DNA of 64,000 nt from Croceitalea rosinachiae (GCF_031846445.1 NZ_JAVRHR010000001.1:186001-250000), one strand, 5' to 3'; shown: positions 26,833-35,613, counted from the first letter of the stretch. Program-made: numbers and translations. Notes: generated by a model not told the origin, from the letters alone.

Positions 26833-26880
26833 AGTATCACATAAAAATCAAGTTTTATTACTATTTGATTATGTGACACT
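26833..26880. promoter_or_regulatory. Long inverted repeat between the repeat lipoprotein and the response regulator
   Basis: TCACATA...ATCAA (26837-26851) faces TTGAT-TATGTGA (26865-26876), with a 3-nt bulge in the left arm and AGT/ACT pairs outside one mismatch. It lies 54 bp or more upstream of the lipoprotein start and about 130 bp before the response regulator, so it may be an operator. The rest of the gap 26784-27006 shows nothing clear. Confidence 0.45.
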
Positions 26881-27006
26881 TAAGTATTTATTTTAACTTT
26901 TAATGCAAGAAAATCATGCTGGTTTCGACTATTTTGTCATATCGACATTAAGTTTTAAATCTAATTGTGAACTTTTCGTGATGTTTTACCTTTTATTTCG
27001 CAATGC

Positions 27007-27711
27007 ATGAAAAACGTATTGATTATTGAGGATGATCCTGAAATCATTCATTTGTTAGAAATACATTTGAAAGATTTAGGTTGTAATGTTATTAATGCCA
27101 ATCAAGGAGATACAGGTCTTTTAAAAGCTATAGAAATAGTCCCTGACCTTATTATATTGGACATTATGCTCCCTGAAATGGACGGTATTGAAGTATGTCA
27201 AAAAATACGTGCCAACAATATCAAATCTCCAATTATCATGCTAACCGCTAGGTCTGAAGAAATTGATAAGGTTTTAGGGCTCGAAGTAGGTGCCGATGAT
27301 TATTTGACCAAACCTTTTAGTGTACGTGAGTTTATTGCAAGAGTAAAAGCCATTTTTAGAAGACAAAAGATGACCAATCAAAAATCGAATGGTGAACCCA
27401 CAAAAAAGGTCATGCAGTTTAAAAATCTTTCTATTGATGTTGAACTGCGAAAAGTACTTTTAGAAGGGGTAAAAGTTGAACTTTCACCGAAAGAATTTGA
27501 ACTATTGGTGCTTTTATCTACAAACCCGGGTAAAAGTTATGATCGAACTAAACTTCTAAACCTTATTTGGGGATATGATTTTAAAGGCTATGAGCATACC
27601 GTTAATTCTCATATTAATCGCTTAAGGTCAAAAATAGAGCCCGATATGAGCAATCCGAAGTTTATTTTAACCACTTGGGGGGTTGGTTATAAATTCAATG
27701 AAGAATTATGA
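27007..27711 (+). CDS. Two-component response regulator, OmpR/PhoB family
   Basis: 234 residues. Receiver domain with acidic pair D9-D10 and phosphoacceptor D52 (LIILDIMLPEMDG), switch lysine in DYLTKPFS; C-terminal winged helix from about residue 135, with EFELLVLLSTNPGKSYDR and HINRLRSKIEP. Overlaps the histidine kinase start by 4 bp (ATGA), so they are translationally coupled and form a cognate pair. Target genes are unknown; the divergent repeat lipoprotein is a candidate. Confidence 0.95.
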   Translation: MKNVLIIEDDPEIIHLLEIHLKDLGCNVINANQGDTGLLKAIEIVPDLIILDIMLPEMDGIEVCQKIRANNIKSPIIMLTARSEEIDKVLGLEVGADDYLTKPFSVREFIARVKAIFRRQKMTNQKSNGEPTKKVMQFKNLSIDVELRKVLLEGVKVELSPKEFELLVLLSTNPGKSYDRTKLLNLIWGYDFKGYEHTVNSHINRLRSKIEPDMSNPKFILTTWGVGYKFNEEL

Positions 27712-29201
27712 GTACCAGTATACTTTCAAATAGATTAGTAAAAAAATTAGTATTGTCATTTTTGGCCATTCTGGTTTTAGCAGGATTAGGCTATACTATT
27801 GCCACCATCTATCTTTCGAACAATTATTTCTACGAAACCACTCAGCGCTTACACGCAAATCTCGCGCAAGATTTAATCAATGAAAAATTTGTTGATGCTA
27901 GCCCAATTGATAGCACGGGAACGGTGAATAAAGCACTTTTTGGCGATATTATGCATGATATGATGGCAGTCAATCGTGCCATTGAAGTCTACCTTTTAGA
28001 TATTAATGGAAATGTTCAATATTCTGTTGTACTTGACCATGACGCTCCAGAGACCAATCAAAAACAAGTTTCCCTGACTCCAATAACTGAATTTATCTCA
28101 ACTAATGGACAGCAATATATTTTAGGAGATGACCCTAAGAATCTTGAAAATAAACAGGTTTTTTCAGCTGCTCATTTTAATAAAGGTGGTAATGAAGGTT
28201 ATATTTATATTATTCTGGCAGGTGAAGAATACTTAAATACCAGAAGCATGCTTTTTGGCAGTTATGCTTTAAAACTAGGTTTAGGCGCATCATTGGTTAC
28301 TTTGTTTTTTGCGGCACTTTTAGGAATATTATCAGTATGGTACTTGACCAAAAATCTTCGAGAATTAGTTTATGCCGCTAAGCGTTTTCAACAGGGCGAT
28401 TTAAAATATAGAATCAAAAATGCTGAAAAATCTGATTTAGCAGGGGTTACCACTGTTTATAATGAAATGGCAGAAACCATACTCAATGATATCGAAAAAA
28501 TAAAATCTCTAGAGGTTTTACGCCGAGAGTTAATTGCCAATATTTCTCACGACTTACGCACTCCATTAGCTATCATTCAAGGCTATATTGAAACTTTACA
28601 AATGAAGGATGGCGTATTGACTGCAACACAACGTTCTGGTTATCTAAAAACCATTAACTCAAGTGGGGAAAAGCTTTCAAAACTGATTGCGCAGCTTTTT
28701 GAATATTCCAAACTGGAAGCCAATCAAATTGAGCCTCAAAAAGAACCCTTTTTGATTAGTGAACTTGCAAACGATATACATAGAAACTATCAGGTTTTGG
28801 CAGACCAAAAAAACATTGATTTGAGATTAGAAATGGAGCTTAATGTTCCGCTTGTTTTTGCCGATATTTCATTGGTAGAACGAGCTATTCAAAATTTAAT
28901 GGACAATGCATTAAAATTTACACCTGAAAATGGGGCTGTTACAGTAATGATCGTCCCTGATGATGATACCGTTGAAATAATCATTAAAGACTCTGGTCCA
29001 GGGATTCTATTGGAAAATCAAGCATTAATTTTTGAACGTTATCGTCAAACCAAAACTGGACAGCAAAAAGAGGGTGCTGGTTTGGGGCTGGCTATTGTTA
29101 AAAAAATAATGGAGTTGCACAATGCTAGCATAAAGGTATTGAGCAGACCTAATGAGGGTACTGCTTTTAGCTTTAGCCTACCTGTGTACACCGTGGCTTA
29201 A
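27708..29201 (+). CDS. Sensor histidine kinase (HAMP, HisKA, HATPase)
   Basis: 497 residues. TM1 at about 12-35, a periplasmic sensor of about 150 residues, TM2 at about 188-213, HAMP, then the H-box ANISHDLRTPL with the phosphorylated histidine at 281. ATPase boxes: NLMDNALKF, DSGPGI and GAGLGLAIVKKI. All catalytic motifs are intact. Inner-membrane sensor partner of the response regulator just upstream; signal unknown. Confidence 0.95.
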   Translation: MSTSILSNRLVKKLVLSFLAILVLAGLGYTIATIYLSNNYFYETTQRLHANLAQDLINEKFVDASPIDSTGTVNKALFGDIMHDMMAVNRAIEVYLLDINGNVQYSVVLDHDAPETNQKQVSLTPITEFISTNGQQYILGDDPKNLENKQVFSAAHFNKGGNEGYIYIILAGEEYLNTRSMLFGSYALKLGLGASLVTLFFAALLGILSVWYLTKNLRELVYAAKRFQQGDLKYRIKNAEKSDLAGVTTVYNEMAETILNDIEKIKSLEVLRRELIANISHDLRTPLAIIQGYIETLQMKDGVLTATQRSGYLKTINSSGEKLSKLIAQLFEYSKLEANQIEPQKEPFLISELANDIHRNYQVLADQKNIDLRLEMELNVPLVFADISLVERAIQNLMDNALKFTPENGAVTVMIVPDDDTVEIIIKDSGPGILLENQALIFERYRQTKTGQQKEGAGLGLAIVKKIMELHNASIKVLSRPNEGTAFSFSLPVYTVA

Positions 29202-29260
29202 TGTTAATATAATACCGAAATACGGAGTTATTAATTATCTTTAAGTCTGTAAAGATTTTT

Positions 29261-30421
29261 ATGATTAGTATTGATTCCCTTTTGGATTTCTTTCTAGAAA
29301 CCCGAGAATATTCCGAAAAAATATGCGAGCCCCTAGAAATTGAAGATTATGTAGTGCAGCCAATTGTAGATGTAAGCCCACCAAAATGGCATTTAGGCCA
29401 TACTACTTGGTTCTTTGAGGCCTTTATACTTGTACCTTATGCAAAAAACTATCAATTATTTAATTCCGATTTTTCTTTTGTATTCAACAGTTACTATGAG
29501 ACGATTGGCAAAAGGGTGGTCCGTGCAGATAGGGGGAATTTAAGTAGGCCTTCTGTTAAAAAAGTCTATGAGTATAGAAAGTATGTTACCGATGGCATTA
29601 AAACCTTCTTTGCAAATGACCAATCAAAAGAGCTTCATGATTTGCTTGAGATTGGTATTCATCATGAAAAGCAGCATCAAGAATTGTTATTGACCGACAT
29701 AAAATACATTTTAGGCAACAATCCTTTACTTCCCTTTTATTCTGAACAATTAGGAGAACATCCCATAGAAGAACACCAACAAGATTGGATTACTGTTGAT
29801 GAAGGTATTTATGAAATCGGTCATAATTCTGATGCTTTTTGCTATGACAATGAGTTAGGAGGGCATAAAGTATACCTGCACAACTTTGAAATTTCAAATA
29901 AGCTGGTCACTAACCAAGAGTTTATCAACTTCATTAAAGACAGTGGATACAAAAGGTTTGAACTTTGGCATGCTGAAGGTTGGGACTGGTTAAATCAAAA
30001 CAATATAGCCTGCCCCATGTATTGGCACAAAATTGATGGTGAATGGCACCACTATACTTATACTGGACTACAAAAAATAGATTTGAGTGCACCACTTTGC
30101 CACATTTCATATTTTGAAGCTTTTGCTTTCGCACAATGGAAAGGTTGCCGTTTACCAACCGAATTTGAATGGGAAGTTGCCAACCTATATTTCCCGTGGG
30201 GAAAACGATGGGAATGGACTGAAAGTGCCTATTTGCCCTATCCGAACTATAAAAAAGCCGATGGCGCCCTTGGAGAATATAATGGCAAATTTATGGTGAA
30301 CCAAAAGGTGCTAAGAGGAGGGTCAATAGCTACGCCCCGAAAACATACACGACCGACCTATAGAAATTTTTTTCAACCCAATTTAAGATGGCAGTTCACC
30401 GGTCTAAGGTTGGCTAAATAA
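29261..30421 (+). CDS. egtB: EgtB-like sulfoxide synthase (ergothioneine pathway)
   Basis: 386 residues. The N-terminal DinB-like domain supplies the iron ligands: the histidine of KWHLGHTTWFFE (H47) and HxxxH in HHEKQHQE near residue 133. The C-terminal formylglycine-generating-enzyme-like domain follows (VTNQEFINFI, GCRLPTEFEWEVA, LRGGSIATPRKHTRPTYRNF). EgtB joins trimethylhistidine (hercynine) to a thiol donor with O2. The egtD neighbour 16 bp downstream supports ergothioneine rather than the fused ovothiol enzyme OvoA. Which thiol (cysteine or gamma-glutamylcysteine) is used cannot be read here. Confidence 0.9.
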   Translation: MISIDSLLDFFLETREYSEKICEPLEIEDYVVQPIVDVSPPKWHLGHTTWFFEAFILVPYAKNYQLFNSDFSFVFNSYYETIGKRVVRADRGNLSRPSVKKVYEYRKYVTDGIKTFFANDQSKELHDLLEIGIHHEKQHQELLLTDIKYILGNNPLLPFYSEQLGEHPIEEHQQDWITVDEGIYEIGHNSDAFCYDNELGGHKVYLHNFEISNKLVTNQEFINFIKDSGYKRFELWHAEGWDWLNQNNIACPMYWHKIDGEWHHYTYTGLQKIDLSAPLCHISYFEAFAFAQWKGCRLPTEFEWEVANLYFPWGKRWEWTESAYLPYPNYKKADGALGEYNGKFMVNQKVLRGGSIATPRKHTRPTYRNFFQPNLRWQFTGLRLAK

Positions 30422-30437
30422 TCACGACATACTAAAC

Positions 30438-31409
30438 ATGCAAGAAAAAACAATTCCTGTGCTAAACTCAGCTTTTGAAGAAGAAGTCTATGAAGGGCTG
30501 ATGGCATTTCCAAAATATTTATCCTCCAAATATTTTTATGATGAAATTGGGGATAAACTTTTTCAAGACATTATGGCCATGCCGGAGTATTACTTAACGA
30601 ATTGTGAGTTTAATATTCTCAAAAAGCACAAAGAACTAATAACCTCCATATTTCATTCTGAAGGAGATTCATTTAGTTTATTTGAGCTTGGTGCGGGAGA
30701 TGGCAAGAAAACCAAAATTTTGCTTGAGCATCTTTCTAAAAAAAATATTGCCTTTGACTACAGACCTATTGACATTAGTCAAAATGCTCTGCACCAATTG
30801 GTAGCTTCCGCAAATAAAGAATTACCAAATGTTGAAATCAACCCTATTCAAGGCACTTACTTTGATACATTGAAAAATATTGCTGAAGAAGAAGAAAAAA
30901 GAAAAGTAATTCTATTTTTAGGTTCCAATATTGGTAATTTATTACATCCACAAGCAGTTGATTTTCTAAAGAAAGTGTGTGCTGTATTAAATGATGAAGA
31001 TTTAGTTTTCATGGGCTTTGATCAAAAAAAGAACCCTCAACAAATTTTAGATGCTTATAATGACAAAGCTGGAATTACGGAAGCTTTCAATAAAAATATA
31101 TTGACCCGTATCAATACTGAAATGGATGCCAATTTTAATTTGGATAAATTCATTCATTGGGAAGTCTACGACCCCGAAACGGGTACAGCAAAAAGTTATT
31201 TAGTTTCAAAGGAAGAACAAGATGTAACTATAAAGAGTTTAGATTTAAAAGTCCATTTTGACACCTGGGAGTCAATTCACACTGAAATTTCTCAAAAATA
31301 TGACGACAAAGTAGTACAATGGTTAGCTGAACAATCTGGTTTAAAAATTACAGCACAGTTCAGTGATGATCAAAATTTTTATAAGAACTATATTTTTAAG
31401 AAAGCATAA
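30438..31409 (+). CDS. egtD: L-histidine N-alpha-methyltransferase
   Basis: 323 residues. SAM-dependent trimethylation of histidine to hercynine, first step of ergothioneine synthesis. The SAM-binding loop is LFELGAGDGKKTKILLEHL, and FLGSNIGNLLHPQAVDFLKKV follows at the expected place; the N-terminal YLSSKYFYDEIGDKLFQDIM is a strong family mark. Second gene of the egtB-egtD-DUF427 run. Confidence 0.93.
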   Translation: MQEKTIPVLNSAFEEEVYEGLMAFPKYLSSKYFYDEIGDKLFQDIMAMPEYYLTNCEFNILKKHKELITSIFHSEGDSFSLFELGAGDGKKTKILLEHLSKKNIAFDYRPIDISQNALHQLVASANKELPNVEINPIQGTYFDTLKNIAEEEEKRKVILFLGSNIGNLLHPQAVDFLKKVCAVLNDEDLVFMGFDQKKNPQQILDAYNDKAGITEAFNKNILTRINTEMDANFNLDKFIHWEVYDPETGTAKSYLVSKEEQDVTIKSLDLKVHFDTWESIHTEISQKYDDKVVQWLAEQSGLKITAQFSDDQNFYKNYIFKKA

Positions 31410-31412
31410 CCT

Positions 31413-31694
31413 ATGAAAGCAATTTGGAATAATACTATAATTGCAGAAAGTAATGATACTGTTGTTATTGAAAACAACCATTATTTTCCTGCTGAAAGCA
31501 TCAAAAAAGAATATTTTAAAACAAGTGAAACCCATACGACCTGCCCATGGAAAGGGGTTGCCTCTTATTACATTTTAGAGGTCAATGGGCAAAAAAATAT
31601 TGATGCGGCTTGGTTCTATCCTGAAACAAGCGAATTAGCGCGCTCTATAAAAGGTAGTGTGGCTTTTTGGAAAGGGGTTACCATTGAGGATTAA
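31413..31694 (+). CDS. DUF427 domain protein
   Basis: 93 residues, whole DUF427 domain (KAIWNNTIIAESNDTVVIENNHYFPAESI, CPWKGVASYY). Begins 3 bp after egtD, so it is part of the same operon. The family has a small beta-barrel fold and no settled activity. Its constant company with ergothioneine genes would hint at a role there, but only this one case is visible. A perfect hairpin covers its stop codon. Confidence 0.85.
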   Translation: MKAIWNNTIIAESNDTVVIENNHYFPAESIKKEYFKTSETHTTCPWKGVASYYILEVNGQKNIDAAWFYPETSELARSIKGSVAFWKGVTIED

Positions 31695-31710
31695 AAAAAT
31701 CCTCAATGGT
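31680..31710. terminator. Perfect 12-bp hairpin across the DUF427 stop codon
   Basis: ACCATTGAGGAT (31680-31691) / ATCCTCAATGGT (31699-31710), loop TAAAAAA containing the TAA stop at 31692-31694. There is no T-run after the 3' arm on the plus strand, so it is an atypical terminator or a message-stability element between convergent genes. Confidence 0.5.
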
Positions 31711-31722
31711 GAGATTGGGGTG

Positions 31723-32019
31723 TTATACTTCAAGAACTGCATTCTCAGTTCCAGCGTAATCGTTCCATTGGTAACGGTCCGCCTCACTGTCATTGATATA
31801 ATTGCTATCTATTAAATAGCGAAACTCATACGAATTCTCTTTTGGAAGTTCGAACGTGCCTTTAAAAGTTCCGTTCTTTAATTTTTTTAATGTGCTTCCT
31901 TTTGGGTTCCAGTTGTTGAAATCACCAACAACAGCTACTTTTTTTGCTTCTTCGGCTGGTACGGTAAAGGTCACTTTACAAACCGGCTTACTTTTTAGGT
32001 ATTGTTTTTTTATTGCCAT
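31723..32019 (-). CDS. Single-domain CBM48/AMPK-type glycogen-binding protein
   Basis: 98 residues, essentially one isoamylase N-terminal (early set E) domain: KVTFTVPAEEAKKVAVVGDF, NNWNP, LPKENSYEFRYLIDSNYIND. The tryptophan/NWNP and the DG-type turn of carbohydrate-binding module 48 are present. It should bind alpha-glucans or act as an adaptor; no enzyme domain is attached and no glycogen genes are nearby. Such one-domain proteins recur in Flavobacteria. Confidence 0.88.
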   Translation of the reverse strand: MAIKKQYLKSKPVCKVTFTVPAEEAKKVAVVGDFNNWNPKGSTLKKLKNGTFKGTFELPKENSYEFRYLIDSNYINDSEADRYQWNDYAGTENAVLEV

Positions 32020-32175
32020 GGTAACTTAAATTTTCATTATGAAGTTCTTGACAAAGCAAGATATAAAACCATTAGAAGTCAATAGGTTAGAAGCGATTTA
32101 TCAATTTGACAAAATAAGCTTAATGTAATCTTGACTTTGCTAAAAAACCACGAATAATTTAGTTGTTAATTCAAG

Positions 32176-33261
32176 CTAATTCATTTTTTTAAGAATTTTT
32201 ACGATGGCATCTACCTCATCGAAGGTGTTATAGAAGTGAAAACTTAGCCGAATTCCGTCACCTCTTTGGGCCATGATAATATTTTCTTGCAACAGTTTAT
32301 CAAAAACGGCCTGATTAGCTTTAATATTGAAGATAGTGCTATGCACTTCTCTACGAACAACAGGTTCCTCCAAAAGGCCCAATTCAGTAAAAGTTTCTTT
32401 TGCCTTAATTGATAGCGCAACTAATTTTTCTTCAATATTTTTCATCCCCATTTGATTCAAAAAATTCAATGAAAATTCTAGACTTCCAAAGTTTAAAGAA
32501 TCAAGATGCCCAGGCTCTAAATGCTTACAAAAAGTTCTCTTATGACGATTTTCCCTATTATTTCGACCAGATCCATAACCATCACTAACCAACGAAAATC
32601 GTTCTTCTACCCCTTCTTTTATCAATAAAAATCCACTTCCAAACCCAGCCAATAGCCATTTGTAAGCACTTGCCCCGATAATATCTATAGCACAAGAAGA
32701 AAAATCAAAATTAGAAGTGCCCAAAAATTGAGTGCCATCAGTAATAATCAATAAATCAGGGAACTCAGACTTTAATTTCTTAAGAAACTCCAAATCAACC
32801 TTTATACCATTCAACCATTGAATCACACTAATTGCGATTACGGTTATTGACTTGTTCTTTATCGTTTGGTAAATACGTTCTTCAACATCAGAAGTCATAT
32901 CCAAAGTAATAATTTCAAAGCCCCTACTCTCAAATGGCCTGTTTAGTGAGGGATAGTCACCATTTAAAAGCAATATTTTTTCCCTTTTATCCAGCCCTTC
33001 TAAAAGAAAGTTTAAACCAATGGTAAAGTTGGGTACTAAAGCGACATTATCTGCTGGACAATTAAAAAAATCGCCTACTACCTTTCTAGTTTGCGAATGC
33101 ATTTTATTTGAATTCATTTTCATCATACTACCTCCAATCAAATAATCTAAATCATGCTCTTGTCTCCATTCCAACAGGTCTTCAGACAAAAGCCCGGTAG
33201 CCGCAGTATTTGCGTAAATATGTTGTTGTAAAACCGGGAACTTTTTACGTATTTCTTTCAT
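32176..33261 (-). CDS. Class V aminotransferase-fold PLP enzyme
   Basis: 361 residues of the class V (NifS/Csd/isopenicillin-N-epimerase-like) fold. PLP lysine in GASAYKWLLAGFGSGFL, preceded by ITDGTQFLG with the cofactor aspartate. No conserved cysteine loop of cysteine desulfurases is evident. Substrate unknown. The ergothioneine C-S lyase EgtE belongs to this fold, and egtB-egtD lie about 1.8 kb away on the other strand, so an EgtE-like role is possible but unproven. Confidence 0.85.
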   Translation of the reverse strand: MKEIRKKFPVLQQHIYANTAATGLLSEDLLEWRQEHDLDYLIGGSMMKMNSNKMHSQTRKVVGDFFNCPADNVALVPNFTIGLNFLLEGLDKREKILLLNGDYPSLNRPFESRGFEIITLDMTSDVEERIYQTIKNKSITVIAISVIQWLNGIKVDLEFLKKLKSEFPDLLIITDGTQFLGTSNFDFSSCAIDIIGASAYKWLLAGFGSGFLLIKEGVEERFSLVSDGYGSGRNNRENRHKRTFCKHLEPGHLDSLNFGSLEFSLNFLNQMGMKNIEEKLVALSIKAKETFTELGLLEEPVVRREVHSTIFNIKANQAVFDKLLQENIIMAQRGDGIRLSFHFYNTFDEVDAIVKILKKMN

Positions 33262-33286
33262 TTTATAAGGTTATTCGGTAATCTAG

Positions 33287-33294
33287 TATCTTTG
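33287..33294 (+). promoter_or_regulatory. -7 box of the 2TM-folA operon
   Basis: TATCTTTG, a perfect Bacteroidota -7, 19 bp before the ATG at 33314. No clear -33 TTTG at 18-21 bp upstream. Confidence 0.5.
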
Positions 33295-33313
33295 TTTATA
33301 AAGATAGTGACAA

Positions 33314-33700
33314 ATGTTTTTTAAGAATAAAGAAAAGAGTGTCGTGGATATTCAGCAACACGAATTACTTGAGAATGCCCAAAAACGCATCCGGCAGAAA
33401 AAACGTTTATTTTCCCATTTTGTCATCTTTCTTATTGGAAGTGTTTTTCTAGTACTTATTAATAAAATCTTGAAATTTGGTGAAAACTATGATTGGTTTA
33501 TTTGGGCAATAACAGCTTGGGCGTTTTTGTTTGTCTTCCATGCATTTAATGTTTTTGTGACCCATCAATTTATGGGTAAAGAATGGGAAAGAGAGCAACG
33601 GGAGAGATTGGTAGAAAAACAAAAAAGTCGAATCGCCGAACTTCAAAAAGAAATAGAAACCGATTTTCCACTTTCTAAAATCAATAAAAAAAAAGAGTGA
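33314..33700 (+). CDS. 2TM domain protein
   Basis: 128 residues. Two hydrophobic helices (about 34-54 and 63-85) separated by a short loop, followed by the family-typical FMGKEWEREQ and a basic coiled-coil-like tail. Matches the 2TM domain family, found mainly in Bacteroidota, sometimes attached to LytTR or kinases; here alone. Function unknown, inner membrane. Its TGA stop overlaps the GTG start of folA. Confidence 0.85.
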   Translation: MFFKNKEKSVVDIQQHELLENAQKRIRQKKRLFSHFVIFLIGSVFLVLINKILKFGENYDWFIWAITAWAFLFVFHAFNVFVTHQFMGKEWEREQRERLVEKQKSRIAELQKEIETDFPLSKINKKKE

Positions 33701-34194
33701 GTGAGATAATTATTATCGCGGCAGCGGCAGAAAATAATGCACTTGGCATCAACAATGATTTACCTTGGCATTTACCAGATGATTTTAAACGTTTTAAGAC
33801 TCTTACCACTGACCATAAAATTATTATGGGCAGAAAGACTTTAGAGAGTTTTCCAAAAGCTTTACCCAATAGAGAGCATATAGCAATTACAAGGTCTAAA
33901 GACTATAAACCAAAATTTCCATGCACATTGGTTCATTCTTTGGAAGAAGCAATTTCTCTAGTAAAAGTTGACGCTAAATCATATATTATTGGAGGTGGTG
34001 AAATTTATCATCAAGCAATGCCTTACGCTACTAAAATAGAATTGACCAGAGTACATGCCGAAGTTAAAGCAGATACTTTTTTTCCAGAAATCGATCTTGA
34101 ATACTGGGAATTGATTCAAGAAGAATATCATCCGAAAGATGATAAACATCAATTCGATTTCACCTATTTAACTTACCAGAGAAAAAATACTTAA
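33697..34194 (+). CDS. folA: Dihydrofolate reductase
   Basis: 165 residues starting at GTG 33697, overlapping the previous stop by 4 bp (GTGA); no ATG gives a complete protein. Reduces dihydrofolate to tetrahydrofolate with NADPH. Signature segments: AAAENNALGINNDLPWHLPDD with the catalytic aspartate, KIIMGRKTLESFP, and YIIGGGEIYHQAMPYA. Complements thyA elsewhere in the window. Ends with a 4-bp convergent overlap with murI. Confidence 0.97.
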   Translation: MSEIIIIAAAAENNALGINNDLPWHLPDDFKRFKTLTTDHKIIMGRKTLESFPKALPNREHIAITRSKDYKPKFPCTLVHSLEEAISLVKVDAKSYIIGGGEIYHQAMPYATKIELTRVHAEVKADTFFPEIDLEYWELIQEEYHPKDDKHQFDFTYLTYQRKNT

Positions 34195-34976
34195 AAATCG
34201 AGTTGAGAAACCTGATAATTATTTTCCATTAATAAAGATGACAATACTTTGGTGCTAGCGGCATTGGAGTAAAAAATATTCTCAATTGATTGGTTATTTT
34301 CTTGATTTAAAAGATTATTCTTTTCAAGAATAATCTTTGTCTGTCTAGCAACCGCTTCGCCCGAATCTATAATCTTCACTTGATTAGGTAGTATTTCTCT
34401 TAATATCGGAATCAAATAAGGGTAATGAGTACATCCTAAAACCAAACAATCTATATTTGCTAACAACATGGGTTTTAAATAGACTTGCAACAAAGTCTTC
34501 ATTTCATTAGACCTAACTTCTCCTGATTCTATCAATTTAACTAAGTCTTTTCCTTCTTGTTCAATAATTTCTATTCCTTCTGTATATAGTTTTGAAGTAT
34601 TATAAAATAAACCGCTAGACAGCGTTCCCTTTGTGGCCAAAACACCAACTTTCTTAGTTTTAGTCCGCAGTGCAGCTGGTTTTATGGCAGGTTCAATACC
34701 AATAAAAGGAATATCATAATTCGACCTGAGATAATCAATAGCATTAGTTGTCGCCGTATTACAAGCTACGACAACAATTTTACATTTCTTTCGAAGTAGA
34801 AGTTCTGTATTTTTTATACAAAGTTCAACAATCTCATCTCTGGACTTTTCGCCATAAGGGGCATTTTTACTATCAGCTAAATAAATAGTACTTTCTTTGG
34901 GCAATAAACCATGTATCTCTCTCCAAATAGAAGTACCACCAACACCAGAGTCAAAAACACCAATAGGATTGTTCAT
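34191..34976 (-). CDS. murI: Glutamate racemase
   Basis: 261 residues from ATG 34974-34976 (MNNPIGVFDSGVGGTSIW); a longer frame would start inside a hairpin. Makes D-glutamate for peptidoglycan. Both catalytic cysteines are present, in VVACNTATT and VLGCTHYPYL. The start lies only 12 bp beyond a strong hairpin (34989-35032), so expression must come by read-through from the ompH genes or from a promoter inside the hairpin. Last gene of the envelope block. Confidence 0.96.
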   Translation of the reverse strand: MNNPIGVFDSGVGGTSIWREIHGLLPKESTIYLADSKNAPYGEKSRDEIVELCIKNTELLLRKKCKIVVVACNTATTNAIDYLRSNYDIPFIGIEPAIKPAALRTKTKKVGVLATKGTLSSGLFYNTSKLYTEGIEIIEQEGKDLVKLIESGEVRSNEMKTLLQVYLKPMLLANIDCLVLGCTHYPYLIPILREILPNQVKIIDSGEAVARQTKIILEKNNLLNQENNQSIENIFYSNAASTKVLSSLLMENNYQVSQLDF

Positions 34977-34988
34977 TATCAAATATAA

Positions 34989-35032
34989 AAAAACCGCCGG
35001 GCTTCGACTGCTCTCAGCCACCGGCGGTTTTT
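34989..35032 (-). terminator. Strong hairpin between ompH and murI
   Basis: 12-bp GC-rich stem AAAAACCGCCGG (34989-35000) / CCGGCGGTTTTT (35021-35032), with a 20-nt loop containing CTTCGACTGCTCTCAG, similar to the dispersed element at 11949-11962. T-rich on the minus strand. Confidence 0.75.
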
Positions 35033-35051
35033 AATAAACTCTTTATTTGTA

Positions 35052-35561
35052 CTAGAAGCCTAGCTCTACTTTTACTTCAGGTAAAAGGTCTTTTCCTTTT
35101 GCTACTATAAGTCCGCCTCCTTGAGTAGAATCCATGACGTAATCAAAACCCTGTGCAGCGGCTACTTTTTCTATAGCTGCTTTTGCTCTATCTGAAATAG
35201 GAGCAAAGAGTTCAGCTTGCTTCTTTTGCATTTCCTGCATTGCAGCCTGTTCTGCTCCTTCAATATTTTTTTGAATTTCTTGAAGCTCAAGAGCTCTCTT
35301 TTCATTTTCTTCTCTTGACTTCGCAGTGGATTCATTTTGATACAACGTAGCTTTATTCTGAAATTCAGTCATTGAGCCTTGCAAATCAGCTCTATAGGTC
35401 TCTTGTAGTTTCTTCAACTCTGCTTGCGCAGCAATCATCTCTGGCATTTGTTGCAATAGCTCTGTAACATTAATATGTGCCACTTTGCTCTGGGCGTTCA
35501 CAAAACTTGTAACTGTTACAAACAGTAACATCGCCACAACAATCTTCTTTACATTTTTCAT
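35052..35561 (-). CDS. OmpH/Skp-family periplasmic chaperone (short paralogue)
   Basis: 169 residues: signal peptide MKNVKKIVVAMLLFVTVTSF followed by the Skp pattern, VAHINVTELLQQMPEMIAAQ, a long charged coiled coil (about 45-120), and a C-terminal FDYVMDSTQGGGLIVAKGKD beta segment. Periplasmic holdase for outer-membrane proteins delivered to BamA, encoded just upstream. Second of two tandem ompH copies (52 bp gap). Confidence 0.92.
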   Translation of the reverse strand: MKNVKKIVVAMLLFVTVTSFVNAQSKVAHINVTELLQQMPEMIAAQAELKKLQETYRADLQGSMTEFQNKATLYQNESTAKSREENEKRALELQEIQKNIEGAEQAAMQEMQKKQAELFAPISDRAKAAIEKVAAAQGFDYVMDSTQGGGLIVAKGKDLLPEVKVELGF

Positions 35562-35613
35562 AATTCTAAGTAACTTTAATTTTGAGTGTTAAATTTTTAG
35601 TGTCTAGTTTTTA

